This document shows, in pieces, positions 44,296-54,428 of a stretch of DNA of 64,000 nt. Under the pieces are notes generated by a model, which saw nothing but the letters and a program-made list of their open reading frames with translations, did no database searches and was not told where the DNA came from. The translations under genes were made by a program, and so were the position numbers. Source of the stretch: Roseibium hamelinense (GTDB lineage: Bacteria > Pseudomonadota > Alphaproteobacteria > Rhizobiales > Stappiaceae); NCBI RefSeq assembly GCF_007830545.1, contig NZ_VLLF01000004.1, positions 124,001-188,000 on the forward strand, in the 5' to 3' direction. Position 1 is the first letter of the stretch. The number at the start of each line of letters is the position of its first letter.

Positions 44296-46506
44296 TTGTG
44301 TCTGTCGGTGAGTTCGGCGATCGATGCGTGCCGTGCGTTTGTGAGGCAGAGGCAACCGGGTTTGCGGACCCGGTTTGTGATGCTGGTCGCGTGTCTGTTT
44401 CTTGTGCTCAGCGTCGTCATGATTGCCGTGGCGAGCTACCTTGATCTACGCGATGAAGAGAACCGGGTGATTGCCGACAGCCAATCCATTGGTGCGACCG
44501 TTTCCCACCTTGCTGTTCCACACCTTGAAAATCACCATTATCTTATTCTTGAACAAGAACTTGAGAGCATCGCTGCCAGCGGCATCGTGACGCTTGTGCA
44601 TGTTTATGATCCGCAGCGATCGATCCTGATCGATTCAGATCCGCAAACAAGCTATTTCGACGACATTGCGATAGACCCGCTGCTTTTGAAGGCTATTGAG
44701 GTCGGTGAGACCCAAACTCTCACGAAGCCCGAAATGGTGAGTATGGCATTTCCTGTCCGGGCCGAAGCCGAAGGCGAGGTTCTTGGCGGCGCACTGGTAA
44801 CCGTGCCACGCCCCAATCCGGAAGGGGTCATTTTCACGATTTGGAAGCGCAATGCGATCATCGCAGCTGTTTTGCTGCTGTTTTGTCTGCCGGTGGTTTT
44901 TCACTTCGGAAACAACTTCCTGCGCCCGATCAAGCTGTTGACCCAAACAGCTCACCGTGTCAGTGCCGGAGACTTCGATGCACCGTTTCCTACCGAGCGC
45001 CAGGATGAGATTGGGGTACTCGCGCGCGCATATCAGAATATGGTGGGAACCATTCGCAAGAACATGAGCCAAATTCATAAATTGGCCTATGTTGACAGTG
45101 TCAGCGGACTTCCAAATCGTGAAGCGTTTCGCCAACACTTTAAAAGTTTGAAGTCCGTTAAAGAGCTTCGAAACAAGAAGTTTGCGGTCATGTTCATCGA
45201 TTTGGACCGCTTCAAGCGGGTCAACGATAGCTATGGCCATGATTACGGTGATTTGCTGCTTCAGGAAATCGGCACAAGGTTCCAAGAAGCCCTGAAATCA
45301 TGCGGTTTGCCCCACGGTGTTTTTGTTCAACCAGACCGGCGCCCACGCGATACAAACTATGATGTTGCAGTCCAGTCGTGCGTCGCACGGCTTGGCGGGG
45401 ATGAGTTTGGCGTGATCATGCCATTGGTTGACGAACGGGAGGCTGTGCTTAACGTTGCTGATCAGCTTACAAAGGCGGTCGAAACCCCCTTTGTGATTAA
45501 TGGTTATGCCTTGTCAGTAGGTGTGAGCATCGGCGCTGCGATTTATCCCGACGACGGCAGTGACTACACCGCAATCATGAAAAATGCCGACATCGCAATG
45601 TATTCGGCCAAACACGCAGGCGGTAACAGTTTGCGCTTTTTCGATCAGGTCGATCGCAGCGGGCAAGCGGAAGACCGGTTGGTTGTCGAAGCGGAACTCC
45701 GTCATGCTTTGCGAGGCGATGAGCTCACGGTGTATTATCAGCCCAAGGTGAACTGCGAGACATCCGAAGTGGTTGGGGCTGAAGCTCTTGTGCGCTGGAA
45801 TCACCCGGAGCGGGGACTTCTGGCGCCCGGCGCGTTCATAGATGTTGCTGAAGAAACCGGGTTGATCACGCGCTTGGGTGACCGCGTTCTCAAGTTGGCT
45901 TGCGCGCAGGGGCGGTCATGGCTTGATCAGAACCGGATCATTCCACTGTCAGTCAACGTTTCCGTTCGTCAGCTTCAAAATCCTCAGTTCGCTGCGGATG
46001 TTTTGAAAACTCTTCACGAAACCGGGTTCCCGCCGCATCTTCTGGAACTTGAGGTCACTGAAACCGTTGCGATGGCCGACCCGGATATCGTCTACCGAAT
46101 TACCGGGCCGCTTCGCGATGCGGGCATTCGTTTTGCCCTTGACGATTTTGGGACAGGATATTCGAGCTTGGCGCATCTGCGCCAATTGCCATTCGACACT
46201 TTCAAGATCGACCAGAGCTTTATTCAGGAACTTGGAAAATCCGAAGGTAGCCGATCCATTGTCCAAACAATCCTCGCGATGGCACAAACAATGGAATACG
46301 ATGTCGTTGCCGAGGGAGTTGAAACCCGTGAGCAACAGGCGATCCTGCAATCGATAGGCTGCGGAACGGCACAAGGATATCTTTTCGGCGTGCCGATGGA
46401 TGCAGATATCTTCTCAGCTTGGATGGAGAACTGCCCGTCGAGAAACGCACGGCGCTCCGGCAGTGGGCAAACTGGCCGCAAACCTGACGCTTGGGCTGCG
46501 GCATAA
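44296..46506 (+). CDS. Membrane-anchored GGDEF-EAL protein (diguanylate cyclase/c-di-GMP phosphodiesterase)
   Basis: A 736-residue protein. Membrane helices at about 27-48 and 187-207 flank a periplasmic sensor domain, and a HAMP domain (about 209-262) follows. The GGDEF domain (about 262-450) has intact GGDEF at 367-371 but no RxxD inhibitory site, and carries about 25 extra residues (337-362) just before the motif. The EAL domain (about 462-715) keeps EAL (496-498), DDFGTGYSS and VAEGVE, so hydrolysis looks possible. A TTG start at 44296 follows TAGGAGGG. Both activities could be present; one may be regulatory. Confidence 0.9.
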   Translation: MCLSVSSAIDACRAFVRQRQPGLRTRFVMLVACLFLVLSVVMIAVASYLDLRDEENRVIADSQSIGATVSHLAVPHLENHHYLILEQELESIAASGIVTLVHVYDPQRSILIDSDPQTSYFDDIAIDPLLLKAIEVGETQTLTKPEMVSMAFPVRAEAEGEVLGGALVTVPRPNPEGVIFTIWKRNAIIAAVLLLFCLPVVFHFGNNFLRPIKLLTQTAHRVSAGDFDAPFPTERQDEIGVLARAYQNMVGTIRKNMSQIHKLAYVDSVSGLPNREAFRQHFKSLKSVKELRNKKFAVMFIDLDRFKRVNDSYGHDYGDLLLQEIGTRFQEALKSCGLPHGVFVQPDRRPRDTNYDVAVQSCVARLGGDEFGVIMPLVDEREAVLNVADQLTKAVETPFVINGYALSVGVSIGAAIYPDDGSDYTAIMKNADIAMYSAKHAGGNSLRFFDQVDRSGQAEDRLVVEAELRHALRGDELTVYYQPKVNCETSEVVGAEALVRWNHPERGLLAPGAFIDVAEETGLITRLGDRVLKLACAQGRSWLDQNRIIPLSVNVSVRQLQNPQFAADVLKTLHETGFPPHLLELEVTETVAMADPDIVYRITGPLRDAGIRFALDDFGTGYSSLAHLRQLPFDTFKIDQSFIQELGKSEGSRSIVQTILAMAQTMEYDVVAEGVETREQQAILQSIGCGTAQGYLFGVPMDADIFSAWMENCPSRNARRSGSGQTGRKPDAWAAA

Positions 46507-46562
46507 GCTTTTAAAATCCGAGAAAAAATCCGATTTCGAAATGTCATCCGCTCTCAGTTTTC

Positions 46563-48389
46563 CTACTGAGCGGCCTCCGAAGCTCGCCGCTCTGCGATCG
46601 GGCGGATCGGCGGGAAATCATTATCGGTAATATTTTCCTTCTGCAGAAGGATTTCCGCGCCAGCATCAAGGTCGGCACGGTGTTCTTGGAGAAGCTGTTT
46701 GGCCCGCGAATATGCCTCTTCGACCAATGTTTTTACAGCGACATCGATTTCGCGCTGTGTGGCTTCCGACGCTTCGGCAGTACTCCCGGCCGGCTGGCCG
46801 AGAAAATTCTGGCGGTTGACGCTGTACACCCGATTGCCGAGCTCGGAATCCATGCCGTAGCGCATGATCATGTCCCTGGCTATCTCGGTGACCTTTTGAA
46901 GATCATCAGAGGCGCCGGTCGAAATCTCGCCAAAAACGACCTGCTCAGCCGCGCGGCCGCCCATCAGAACTGCCATGCGATTGAGGAGGTCCTGTGTAGA
47001 CAAGAGAAATCTGTCCTCAGTCGGCCTCTGCATCGTATAGCCCAAAGCGCCGACACCCCTTGGTATGATAGAGATCTTGTGGACCGGGTCGCAGCCGTCG
47101 AGGTTGGCTGCAACAAGCGCATGACCCATTTCGTGGAATGCGACCGTCTTGAGTTCCTTTTTAGACAAAATGCGGCTGCGTTTTTCAAGGCCGGCAATAA
47201 CGCGTTCTATTGCTTCGTTGAAATCCTGGAGTGCAACTTCCTTTGCGTTTCTGCGGGTGGCAAGAAGAGCGGCTTCATTGACCAGGGTAGCAAGGTCTGC
47301 ACCGGAGAAACCGGCCGTGAGTTGCGCAATTTGCTCAAGGTCAGTTTCCGGTGACAGGACGATTGAATTGATGTGTACTTTCAAGATGGCCAAGCGGCCC
47401 GATTTATCGGGTCGGTCTACCAGAACCTGACGGTCGAAGCGTCCGGCCCGCAGCAAGGCGGCATCCAGTGTTTCCGGCCGGTTGGTAGCGGCCAGCAGAA
47501 TAATGCCGCTGCTCGGATCAAATCCGTCCAGTTCGGTGAGCAACTGGTTCAGCGTCTGCTCTTTTTCATCATTCGAGCCCATTGGGCTGGAAGACCGTGC
47601 TTTACCGAGCGCGTCCAGTTCATCGATGAAAATAATGGCCGGCGCAGCCTTGCGCGCTTGTTCGAATAGATCCCTGACCCTTGCCGCGCCCACACCTACA
47701 AACATTTCGACAAACTCGGAGCCCGAAATCGAAAAGAACGGTACTCCGGCCTCACCAGCAACAGCCCGTGCCAGTAGTGTTTTACCTGTGCCGGGGGGGC
47801 CTACCAGCAAAATGCCTTTCGGAGCATGGGCCCCTAACCTGCCGTAGGACTTTGGATCTTTCAGGAAATCGACGATTTCCCGAAGTTCGCGCTTTGCCTC
47901 ATCCACACCGGCGACATCTTCAAAGCGGGCCTTGATCCCGGTTTCGACGTACACCTTTGCTTTGGACTTCCCGACGGTCATCATTCCGCCAACGCCCTGG
48001 CGCTCAGCAAATTTTCTAATGAAAAACGCCCACAGCCCAAACAAGAGCAATACGGGCAGCACCCAGGACAGCAAATTTGTCAGGAAGGTAGACTTAACAA
48101 TACCGGTATATGTGACGTCATATTTTGTCAGCTCTTCGGCTAGCGGCATCTCGACACGCGTGGTGACGAAATATTGCTTGCCGTCTTTCAAGGGCTCTTT
48201 GAACTTGCCCTCAATGGAGTTTTCCCGGATCGAGACCTCTTCGATTTTTTTGTCTTTAAGGTACTGCTCAAACTGGCTGTAGGGGATTTGCTCGACGGTT
48301 TTGTACGTTGTCCACCAACTCTGGAACAAAAACACCAGCATCATGGCGACAAATGCGTACCACAAATTGATTTGATGCTTTTTTTCCAT
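46563..48389 (-). CDS. ftsH: ATP-dependent zinc metalloprotease FtsH
   Basis: A 608-residue membrane AAA protease that degrades misfolded membrane and regulatory proteins. Membrane helices are at about 10-27 and 104-122 around a periplasmic domain. Walker A is GPPGTGKT (197-204), Walker B FIDELDA, and the second region of homology [20 protein letters not shown]. The zinc site is HEMGH (419-423). It is not next to tilS or folP as the main alphaproteobacterial ftsH usually is, so it may be a second copy. The stop is 56 bp from the convergent GGDEF-EAL gene. Confidence 0.93.
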   Translation of the reverse strand: MEKKHQINLWYAFVAMMLVFLFQSWWTTYKTVEQIPYSQFEQYLKDKKIEEVSIRENSIEGKFKEPLKDGKQYFVTTRVEMPLAEELTKYDVTYTGIVKSTFLTNLLSWVLPVLLLFGLWAFFIRKFAERQGVGGMMTVGKSKAKVYVETGIKARFEDVAGVDEAKRELREIVDFLKDPKSYGRLGAHAPKGILLVGPPGTGKTLLARAVAGEAGVPFFSISGSEFVEMFVGVGAARVRDLFEQARKAAPAIIFIDELDALGKARSSSPMGSNDEKEQTLNQLLTELDGFDPSSGIILLAATNRPETLDAALLRAGRFDRQVLVDRPDKSGRLAILKVHINSIVLSPETDLEQIAQLTAGFSGADLATLVNEAALLATRRNAKEVALQDFNEAIERVIAGLEKRSRILSKKELKTVAFHEMGHALVAANLDGCDPVHKISIIPRGVGALGYTMQRPTEDRFLLSTQDLLNRMAVLMGGRAAEQVVFGEISTGASDDLQKVTEIARDMIMRYGMDSELGNRVYSVNRQNFLGQPAGSTAEASEATQREIDVAVKTLVEEAYSRAKQLLQEHRADLDAGAEILLQKENITDNDFPPIRPIAERRASEAAQ

Positions 48390-48423
48390 GATTTAAGCCT
48401 TGCTCGGACTATTGATAATTCTT

Positions 48424-48452
48424 GTACAGCCGCAGTGACTGAAATTTGTCAA
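48424..48452 (-). promoter_or_regulatory. Possible sigma-70-type promoter of ftsH
   Basis: On the minus strand TTGACA is followed after 17 nt by CTGTAC, about 35 nt upstream of the ftsH ATG. The -35 element is perfect and the -10 is weak. Confidence 0.35.
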
Positions 48453-48526
48453 GTGCGACTGCGATGCGCCGCTGGCGAACGCGGCTTTTTTCGAAAAAGG
48501 GCAATAGTGGGCTGCATGATTAGGCG

Positions 48527-51500
48527 TTATTCGGAGAGCACACGTTGAGAGGGGAAACTGATCTCGACCAGTGTTCCCTGTTCCGGCGTTGAATCGATGC
48601 GGAAGTTGGCCCGATTGGCCTCGACAAGGGCTTTTGTGAGAGGCAGTCCCAAGCCGGTTCCACCGCCATGACGGGAGGTGTGTAGCTGACGGAAAGGCTC
48701 CATTGCCGCGACCAGTTCCTTGTCTGACATGCCGCTGCCGGTATCACGCACCCGCAGGATGACCTCACCATCGTCGCCACTAGCGGTAGATACAATGACC
48801 TGGCCACCCGCCTTGTTGAACTTGATAGCATTGGAAAGCAGGTTGAGGATGATTTGGCGCATGGACCGCGGGTCCGCTACGACGCTTGGAACTGTGTCTG
48901 GCAGGCTGGCCCGGATGATGATGCGCTCCCGGTTGGCCTGCGGTTGCATGAGGGCAACACACTCACTGATCACCTCGTTAGCCGACACGGCCGCGAACCG
49001 GAGGTCAAGCTTACCCGCCTCGATCTTCGACAGATCAAGGAGGTCATTAATTAGGCTCATTATGTGTGAGCCTGAGGTGCGAATGTCTTTGAGATACTCC
49101 TTATAGCGGTCATTGCCGATCTGCCCGAACCGTTCTTCCATCATGACTTCGGAGAAGCCGATAATCGCATTGAGCGGCGTGCGGATCTCGTGACTGATTT
49201 TCGCCAGGAAGTCGGATTTCTGAGAGCTGGCGTTCTCCGCCTGGCGTTTGGCTTCGGTAAGTTCTTCTTCCGCCGTCTTCCAGTGTGTGATGTCATGCAG
49301 CACGGCGCAAAACTTAGGATCGCCGCCTGCACTCACCCGGCCCATCGTCATGAACAACGGTATGACACCGCCACCGGACACTTGGCCGAGAACTTCGCGG
49401 CCATCATTCAAAACACTTGCAACACCATTTCTGGACAATCCGTCCAAGTAGTCAGCTGCAGCGCGATGACTTTCTTGTGCAAGATATTGGGTAAGCGGCA
49501 CGCCGACCATGTCTGCGCGATTGGCGCTGAATAACGCTTCCGCAGAGCGGTTTACCTTCACAATGGTTCCGCTCTTATCCAAGACCAGCACACCATCCGT
49601 CGCGGTCTCGAGAATGGCATCCATCTCGGAGATCTGAGTCTGGGCCCGTTCCAGCTCTTCTGGGTCGTGGGTTGAAACCTGCGCCGCCGCAAGTGTTTTG
49701 GCAGGTCGGTCAAGGATTGATACCATCAGCGCCCGGCCACCATTCCAGGGCACGGAATGCATGCGTGCATCAACCGGACGCATGCCGCCTCCCGCAAGAC
49801 GAACCTTTCTCAGCCCGTCAATGGTGCCTTCCATTCCAGAGGCGTCCGGCCAATCATCCTCGTCATCATCCGGAAAAACAGCCTCCAATCCGCCCGCCTC
49901 AGTCAGCTCGGCGAAGTCCTTGTAGCCCAGCATTGTGAGAAAAGTTTCATTGGCGTAACGGATATCACGCTCGTTGGCGATGGCGATACCGATCGGAAGC
50001 CGGTCGAGCAAACTTGGGTCAACCGGAACTTCTTCCTTTTTTGGCCGAGGCAACAGCAAGTCTTCGTTGAAATCGTCGTTGCCCGGGGCCTCAAAAACCG
50101 ACAGGTCACCTTCAAACCGTGCGCCAAGAGCTTCGGCGATCTTCCGGAAAACGGCGAGTTCCGGGCGCGATAGCGCCGACGTGTCGACCGGCAAAAGATC
50201 AGGACGGGGAGCGTCATTGCCCGCGATTTCTTCATTGAAGGCTGCCAGTTCTGCATCGGCGAAGGCCGGTCCTGCGTCGATCGGGGATCGCACTCCCTGA
50301 TCATCGCCCGAGCGCGCATCCGTATCTTCGATTGCGCCCTCCAGAATGGGCAATGGGGCGTCGGCAAGATCGTCTATGCCCGCCTCTTTTGAAGTTGGTT
50401 CATCAGCGCCGCCATCGTCGATCAATGGACCGGTGTCGGCTCGGGCTGGCACATCCTTGTCCAGCTGATCCGGGCTAAATTGAGTCGGGCTGTGTTGCGT
50501 CACCTCCGCATGCTGATCGCTCATGTTTTCGAGTTTAAGGTGAGCCGTGCGTTCTGGCGATATCGTTTCCGGAGCTTCTGTTGCGGTGTCCGATTTGCGT
50601 GACTGATTTTCGTTAAAGGCTTTGCTGAGAGATTTAACCGCCGCCTCGATATCCGATGGTCTAAAATCGGTATCGCTGCCAATTCCGGTCGACGAGACCG
50701 GAATGTCGGTTAGGTCACTGTCATTTTCTGCCGATGTCTGCAGCTTATCGGAAAATAGGTCTTCCGTGAGCGGATCGACTATCCGTTCGGGCTCCTGCTC
50801 TGGCTCGGCCTGATGTTTGCCAAGGGCATCAGAGCTTACAGTTTTTGGCAGTTGGTTAGACAAACCGTCCGTCGGCCCATCTTTTGCCCGATAGTTAGTC
50901 TCCGTATCGTCCGGTGTTTTTTCAGCTTGTTGCTGAAACGAGACCGGTGCTCCAGCGTTACTGCGGCTTTCCGGCTCCGCGGAAGGTTCTAGTGCCGGAG
51001 ACTGTTTCACGAAATCACGTCCCGTCAGTGACCCTAGCAGAGCAGAGGCTGAGGCCCCGATTGAAAGGTCTTTGACCGGTTTTACTTTTCGATCCGGGAG
51101 GTCATGCAGGATCTTTTCGATATCTGCGGATTGATCTGAGGTCACAGAAGTAGGCTCCTCAGCAGCGTCGCCTGGTTCCTCCTTCGCGCTGAGTTCGGTC
51201 GACGTTACTTCCGCGTCCTTTAGATCGTCCGGCTGGTTCAAAGGGCCGGTCTCGATGTCCTTGGCGATGGTATCGATGTCCGCTTGGGTGCTCTTGGGAC
51301 CGTCTTCTTCGGCCCCGGTTTCAAACGTTTCCTCGTACTGGGTCTCGACCTCAGAGATTTCAGGTTCAGCAGCTCCAGGCGTGTCCGGAAGTTGGTCAGT
51401 GCCGGCGGTGGCTGACGCTGTGTTCGGCAGAAGAGGCGTTTCGTCCGGATCGATTGCTGGCGGCTGTAAATCGTCTTCCTCGCTTCCGACAAGTGCTAGA

Positions 51501-52888
51501 AGCGGCTCTCCATCTTTGGAGCGAACTGCTTCTGCGGTCCGGCAAACACCGAAGCCCCGATAGCCTTCAAATTTGCGATCCCGATCGAATGCGGGGAGTG
51601 CCGCCATGTCGACCGGCACAAAAATATCCTTGCCGGTGACAGGCCAAAGCACCGTCTTGCCTGACCAGGTGTCGCGCCGGTCGAGAGCCGATGCAATATC
51701 GCCGGTAGTGTCGAGGTGAAACCGCGCAGCAACATCCCGCCATGTTTGGCCGACAATATCTGCAGAAGATGGGCCCAGAGTGTCTGCGAATTCGTCGGAC
51801 ATGAACGTAAAACGCTGCTCCAGATCCATCTTCCAGGCGAACCGGACAGGCCGCTTGCGCGGTGAAAATGCAAAATCACCTGTCCGGTTTGTAGTCTGTT
51901 CGGAGATCTCATTCAATTCCGGCTTCGGCGCAGATGCCTCTGCTCCTTCTGTGAAACTGGACGGCGTTTCAGATGCTTTTGCCTCCAGAACCTCATCGTC
52001 CAGAGCGGACCAGGTATCATTCGGGTCGAGAGCAGGGGCTGCGTCCGGCTTTGCGCCGGCGTCGTTCAATTCCTCTTCAGCGTTGCTATCTGCGGGCGCG
52101 TCCGCGGCAGGGCTTGGGGCAAGCGGCGGAACAGGCAAAAGCATTTCGTCTGACTCAAGTGTTTCCAACTCGTCCGCGCGCATCCATCCGGACGTTGATG
52201 CCGGAGTATCGGTTTTTTCTACTCCGTACCCGGTTTCAGGTTCATCAGTTTCTTGAGACGGCTCGTCTGTAATCAGAGCGATCGACTGAAGGTTCGGAAG
52301 GGTCGCCAGCAATATGTCATGCGGCTGCCCGTCAATTTCAGCTGTTCCAGCCGCGTTTTCGGCCAGCGCGCCTTGTGCTAGCACCGCTGATTGCAAGCTT
52401 CCATTTGCCGACAGCACCTTTCTGTCTTCGTCCAGCACCGCTGAGCTGAATCCAGGCAAAGCAAGAAGTCCGGCAAAGGCTTTGACTGGATCATCAAGAA
52501 GTGACAGGCCTTTGTCGGTCGAAATGATTAAAGCAGCATCTTCGCCGCCTTCAATCAGCACCCGCTGGCATTGGCAGGTCAAAAGCATCACACGCAGGCC
52601 GCGATAAAACCGCAACCGATCAATCGACATTTTTTCAGTCGGCCCACTTTCTGCAATCCGCGCGATGTGCGGCCGGGCCGGAGAGCGCTGAAGCGTTGTC
52701 AGACCCGACAGGTCCTTTGCGTGGCCTACTGAAAAAAACTGGGCGCCTGCCGCATTTGCCCAAAGGATGCGGGCTCCATCTGCCGACCACAGCCATGCGG
52801 CACGCTTGTCATCGATAAACTGAGTGAGGACCGGTTTTTGGCTGAGCTCCATGAAAGTCTTGAGTTCAGAATTCAAGGTCAACTCCAC
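48527..52888 (-). CDS. Large PAS-domain sensor histidine kinase, PdhS/DivJ/PleC-like
   Basis: A 1453-residue soluble-looking kinase with no clear membrane helix. The first 200 residues are a PAS-like region (WLWSADGARILWANAAGAQFF), and a second PAS is near 350-450. A long acidic, Ser/Thr/Pro/Glu-rich stretch covers about 450-920. PAS domains follow at about 985-1080 and 1105-1215, then HisKA with His1233 (SHEIRTPLNAIIGFSEVM) and HATPase (NLLSNAIKFN, DTGSGM, GGGTGLGLPL). The HisKA region with NDRYKEYLKDI and LINDLLDLSKIEAGK resembles PdhS-type cell-cycle kinases that phosphorylate DivK. The GTG start has a modest AGGAC site. Confidence 0.82.
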   Translation of the reverse strand: MELTLNSELKTFMELSQKPVLTQFIDDKRAAWLWSADGARILWANAAGAQFFSVGHAKDLSGLTTLQRSPARPHIARIAESGPTEKMSIDRLRFYRGLRVMLLTCQCQRVLIEGGEDAALIISTDKGLSLLDDPVKAFAGLLALPGFSSAVLDEDRKVLSANGSLQSAVLAQGALAENAAGTAEIDGQPHDILLATLPNLQSIALITDEPSQETDEPETGYGVEKTDTPASTSGWMRADELETLESDEMLLPVPPLAPSPAADAPADSNAEEELNDAGAKPDAAPALDPNDTWSALDDEVLEAKASETPSSFTEGAEASAPKPELNEISEQTTNRTGDFAFSPRKRPVRFAWKMDLEQRFTFMSDEFADTLGPSSADIVGQTWRDVAARFHLDTTGDIASALDRRDTWSGKTVLWPVTGKDIFVPVDMAALPAFDRDRKFEGYRGFGVCRTAEAVRSKDGEPLLALVGSEEDDLQPPAIDPDETPLLPNTASATAGTDQLPDTPGAAEPEISEVETQYEETFETGAEEDGPKSTQADIDTIAKDIETGPLNQPDDLKDAEVTSTELSAKEEPGDAAEEPTSVTSDQSADIEKILHDLPDRKVKPVKDLSIGASASALLGSLTGRDFVKQSPALEPSAEPESRSNAGAPVSFQQQAEKTPDDTETNYRAKDGPTDGLSNQLPKTVSSDALGKHQAEPEQEPERIVDPLTEDLFSDKLQTSAENDSDLTDIPVSSTGIGSDTDFRPSDIEAAVKSLSKAFNENQSRKSDTATEAPETISPERTAHLKLENMSDQHAEVTQHSPTQFSPDQLDKDVPARADTGPLIDDGGADEPTSKEAGIDDLADAPLPILEGAIEDTDARSGDDQGVRSPIDAGPAFADAELAAFNEEIAGNDAPRPDLLPVDTSALSRPELAVFRKIAEALGARFEGDLSVFEAPGNDDFNEDLLLPRPKKEEVPVDPSLLDRLPIGIAIANERDIRYANETFLTMLGYKDFAELTEAGGLEAVFPDDDEDDWPDASGMEGTIDGLRKVRLAGGGMRPVDARMHSVPWNGGRALMVSILDRPAKTLAAAQVSTHDPEELERAQTQISEMDAILETATDGVLVLDKSGTIVKVNRSAEALFSANRADMVGVPLTQYLAQESHRAAADYLDGLSRNGVASVLNDGREVLGQVSGGGVIPLFMTMGRVSAGGDPKFCAVLHDITHWKTAEEELTEAKRQAENASSQKSDFLAKISHEIRTPLNAIIGFSEVMMEERFGQIGNDRYKEYLKDIRTSGSHIMSLINDLLDLSKIEAGKLDLRFAAVSANEVISECVALMQPQANRERIIIRASLPDTVPSVVADPRSMRQIILNLLSNAIKFNKAGGQVIVSTASGDDGEVILRVRDTGSGMSDKELVAAMEPFRQLHTSRHGGGTGLGLPLTKALVEANRANFRIDSTPEQGTLVEISFPSQRVLSE

Positions 52889-53072
52889 GTTTGTCCTGCG
52901 ATATACCGCGCGGCGGATTTGGCCGGCCCGACTTAAGTGGTAAACGCTAAGTTAATACCGGCAAAGTCATTGGCCGTCCATGAACAATAGGCTTGGTAAA
53001 GCCCGGCACGTGAAGGCGTGGTTAATGCGGCCCGGATTGTTTGATGCGCCAATAAGTCCGTGCTACGACTTC

Positions 53073-53084
53073 CTGCGCAGGCAG
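53073..53084. promoter_or_regulatory. PhaR-type operator candidate upstream of the first phasin
   Basis: CTGCGCAGGCAG fits the CTGC-N4-GCAG form reported for the PHA regulator PhaR. It lies 57 bp before the phasin start. Confidence 0.5.
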
Positions 53085-53140
53085 CGAGCCACTCATGCCA
53101 CGCCTCGCTGACACTATGCCAGTTATGAGGAGCAGGACAC

Positions 53141-53524
53141 ATGGCAACCGACAAAAACGGTTTTGAAATCCCCGACCAAATGCGCGATTTCGCTGAAAAG
53201 AGCGTTGACCAAGCCCGCAAAGCGTTCGACGATTTCATGGATGTGACCCAGAAAGCGGTCTCTACAGCTGAAGGGTCAGCCACCGCGATGCAGACCGGCG
53301 CTACAGATGTGAACCGTAAGGCGCTGTCATTTGCGGAAGAGCATGTGGATGCGGCGTTCAAATTTGCGCAGGATATCGTCAAGGCAAAAGACATCGAATC
53401 CATGATGAAGCTGCAGCAAGACTATTTGCGCCAGCAGATGGAGTCTCTTGGCGAGCAAGCGCGCGATATTTCTGAAACGGCAACGAAGGCCGCTCAGGAT
53501 GCTGCGGAATCGTCAAAACCCTGA
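53141..53524 (+). CDS. Phasin family protein (127 residues)
   Basis: A 127-residue, largely helical, amphipathic protein with a phasin domain (MRDFAEKSVDQARKAFDDFMDV and VNRKALSFAEEHVDAAFKFAQDIVKAKD). Phasins coat polyhydroxyalkanoate granules in the cytoplasm. It has an AGGAGC site. A second, longer phasin follows 212 nt downstream. Some phasin-domain proteins in rhizobia also act without PHA, so granule binding is likely but not shown. Confidence 0.9.
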   Translation: MATDKNGFEIPDQMRDFAEKSVDQARKAFDDFMDVTQKAVSTAEGSATAMQTGATDVNRKALSFAEEHVDAAFKFAQDIVKAKDIESMMKLQQDYLRQQMESLGEQARDISETATKAAQDAAESSKP

Positions 53525-53599
53525 TTTCTCTGCATTGCGCCGGTGCTGCGCGCATCTGAGCGTGGCTCCGGCCCGTCGACCTTGATCGGTCTTTTATTG

Positions 53600-53626
53600 T
53601 GCAGCGCAAAAAAATGTTGCAATGCA
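53600..53626. promoter_or_regulatory. Pair of PhaR-like TGC-N3-GCA sites upstream of the second phasin
   Basis: TGCAGCGCA (53600-53608) and TGCAATGCA (53618-53626) are both TGC-N3-GCA dyads with centres 18 bp apart. They lie about 110-135 bp upstream of the second phasin. TGC-rich dyads are the recognised PhaR/AniA binding pattern. Confidence 0.55.
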
Positions 53627-53736
53627 GCACAAGGTGCCTTACCTTACTACATGCGGATGACGACATGGCTCGCAGAGGAGTTCTGCGGGTTGGAACTGCA
53701 TAGATGATCGCATCCGGACGAAAAGGAGATGAGATC

Positions 53737-54249
53737 ATGACAGAGACAAGCACAACGACCAAAGCTGCTCCAAAGGCGCGTACAACCAAAGCAACGACGA
53801 AGACCGCCGCTGCCGGCTTCCCGGATTTTGAAGCGTTCGCAATGCCGAAAATGGAAGTGCCTGCAGCATTCCGTGAAGCTACGGAAAAAAGCATTGAACA
53901 AGCGCGTGAGGCTTATGCCAAAGTCAAGAACGCTGCTGAAGATGCAACGGACCTGATGGAAGACACTTTCGAAACCTCACGTCAGGGCTTGGTTGAGTTC
54001 AACCATAAGGCTGTTGATGCGGCCCGCTCGAACGCTGATGCCACCTTCGCTTTCATGAAGGACATCATGGCTGTGAAAACGTTGGCGGAAGCAATTGAAC
54101 TTCAGTCTTCGTTTACACGGCAGCAGTTTGATGCGCTGAGCACGCAGACAAAAGACATGCAGGAATTTGCGACCAAACTTGGCACTGATGTTACAGCGCC
54201 GATGAAGGAAGCAATGGAAAAGTCTTTCAAAGACATCAAAGCGGCCTAA
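53737..54249 (+). CDS. Phasin family protein (170 residues, basic N-terminus)
   Basis: A 170-residue phasin. The N-terminal 25 residues are rich in Thr, Lys and Ala (KAAPKARTTKATTKTAAAG), a disordered PHA- or DNA-binding type extension, followed by the phasin helices (FREATEKSIEQAREAYAKVKNAAEDATDLMEDTFE and AARSNADATFAFMKDIMAVK). The ATG at 53737 has AAGGAG upstream. Ends at a strong terminator. Confidence 0.92.
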   Translation: MTETSTTTKAAPKARTTKATTKTAAAGFPDFEAFAMPKMEVPAAFREATEKSIEQAREAYAKVKNAAEDATDLMEDTFETSRQGLVEFNHKAVDAARSNADATFAFMKDIMAVKTLAEAIELQSSFTRQQFDALSTQTKDMQEFATKLGTDVTAPMKEAMEKSFKDIKAA

Positions 54250-54276
54250 TAGGGTCAGTTCAGATTTGATCTGAAA

Positions 54277-54307
54277 ACGCCCCGCCAGCAGCTGGCGGGG
54301 CGTTTTT
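54277..54307 (+). terminator. Terminator after the second phasin
   Basis: ACGCCCCGCCA and TGGCGGGGCGT form an eleven-pair GC-rich stem with a 5-nt loop (GCAGC), followed by TTTT. Confidence 0.93.
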
Positions 54308-54380
54308 GCGCGGTTTTTCCTTACAAATTCTCGCCAAATCACACCTTGTGGACAGTTCGAAGTCGCGTTAGAACAGGGTC

Positions 54381-54409
54381 TTGCAAAGTGGGCATTTCAT
54401 ACGTATGTT
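54381..54409 (+). promoter_or_regulatory. Sigma-70-type promoter of tRNA-His
   Basis: TTGCAA and TATGTT are separated by 17 nt and lie 20 nt upstream of the mature tRNA 5' end, the usual distance for a tRNA promoter. Confidence 0.55.
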
Positions 54410-54428
54410 CCGCGCCACTTCAAGGTAT

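Noticed and set aside
50400..51500. Tandem DNA repeat in the acidic linker of the large kinase gene
   Set aside because: The region is biased in amino-acid composition, but I could not find a repeated unit at the DNA or protein level.
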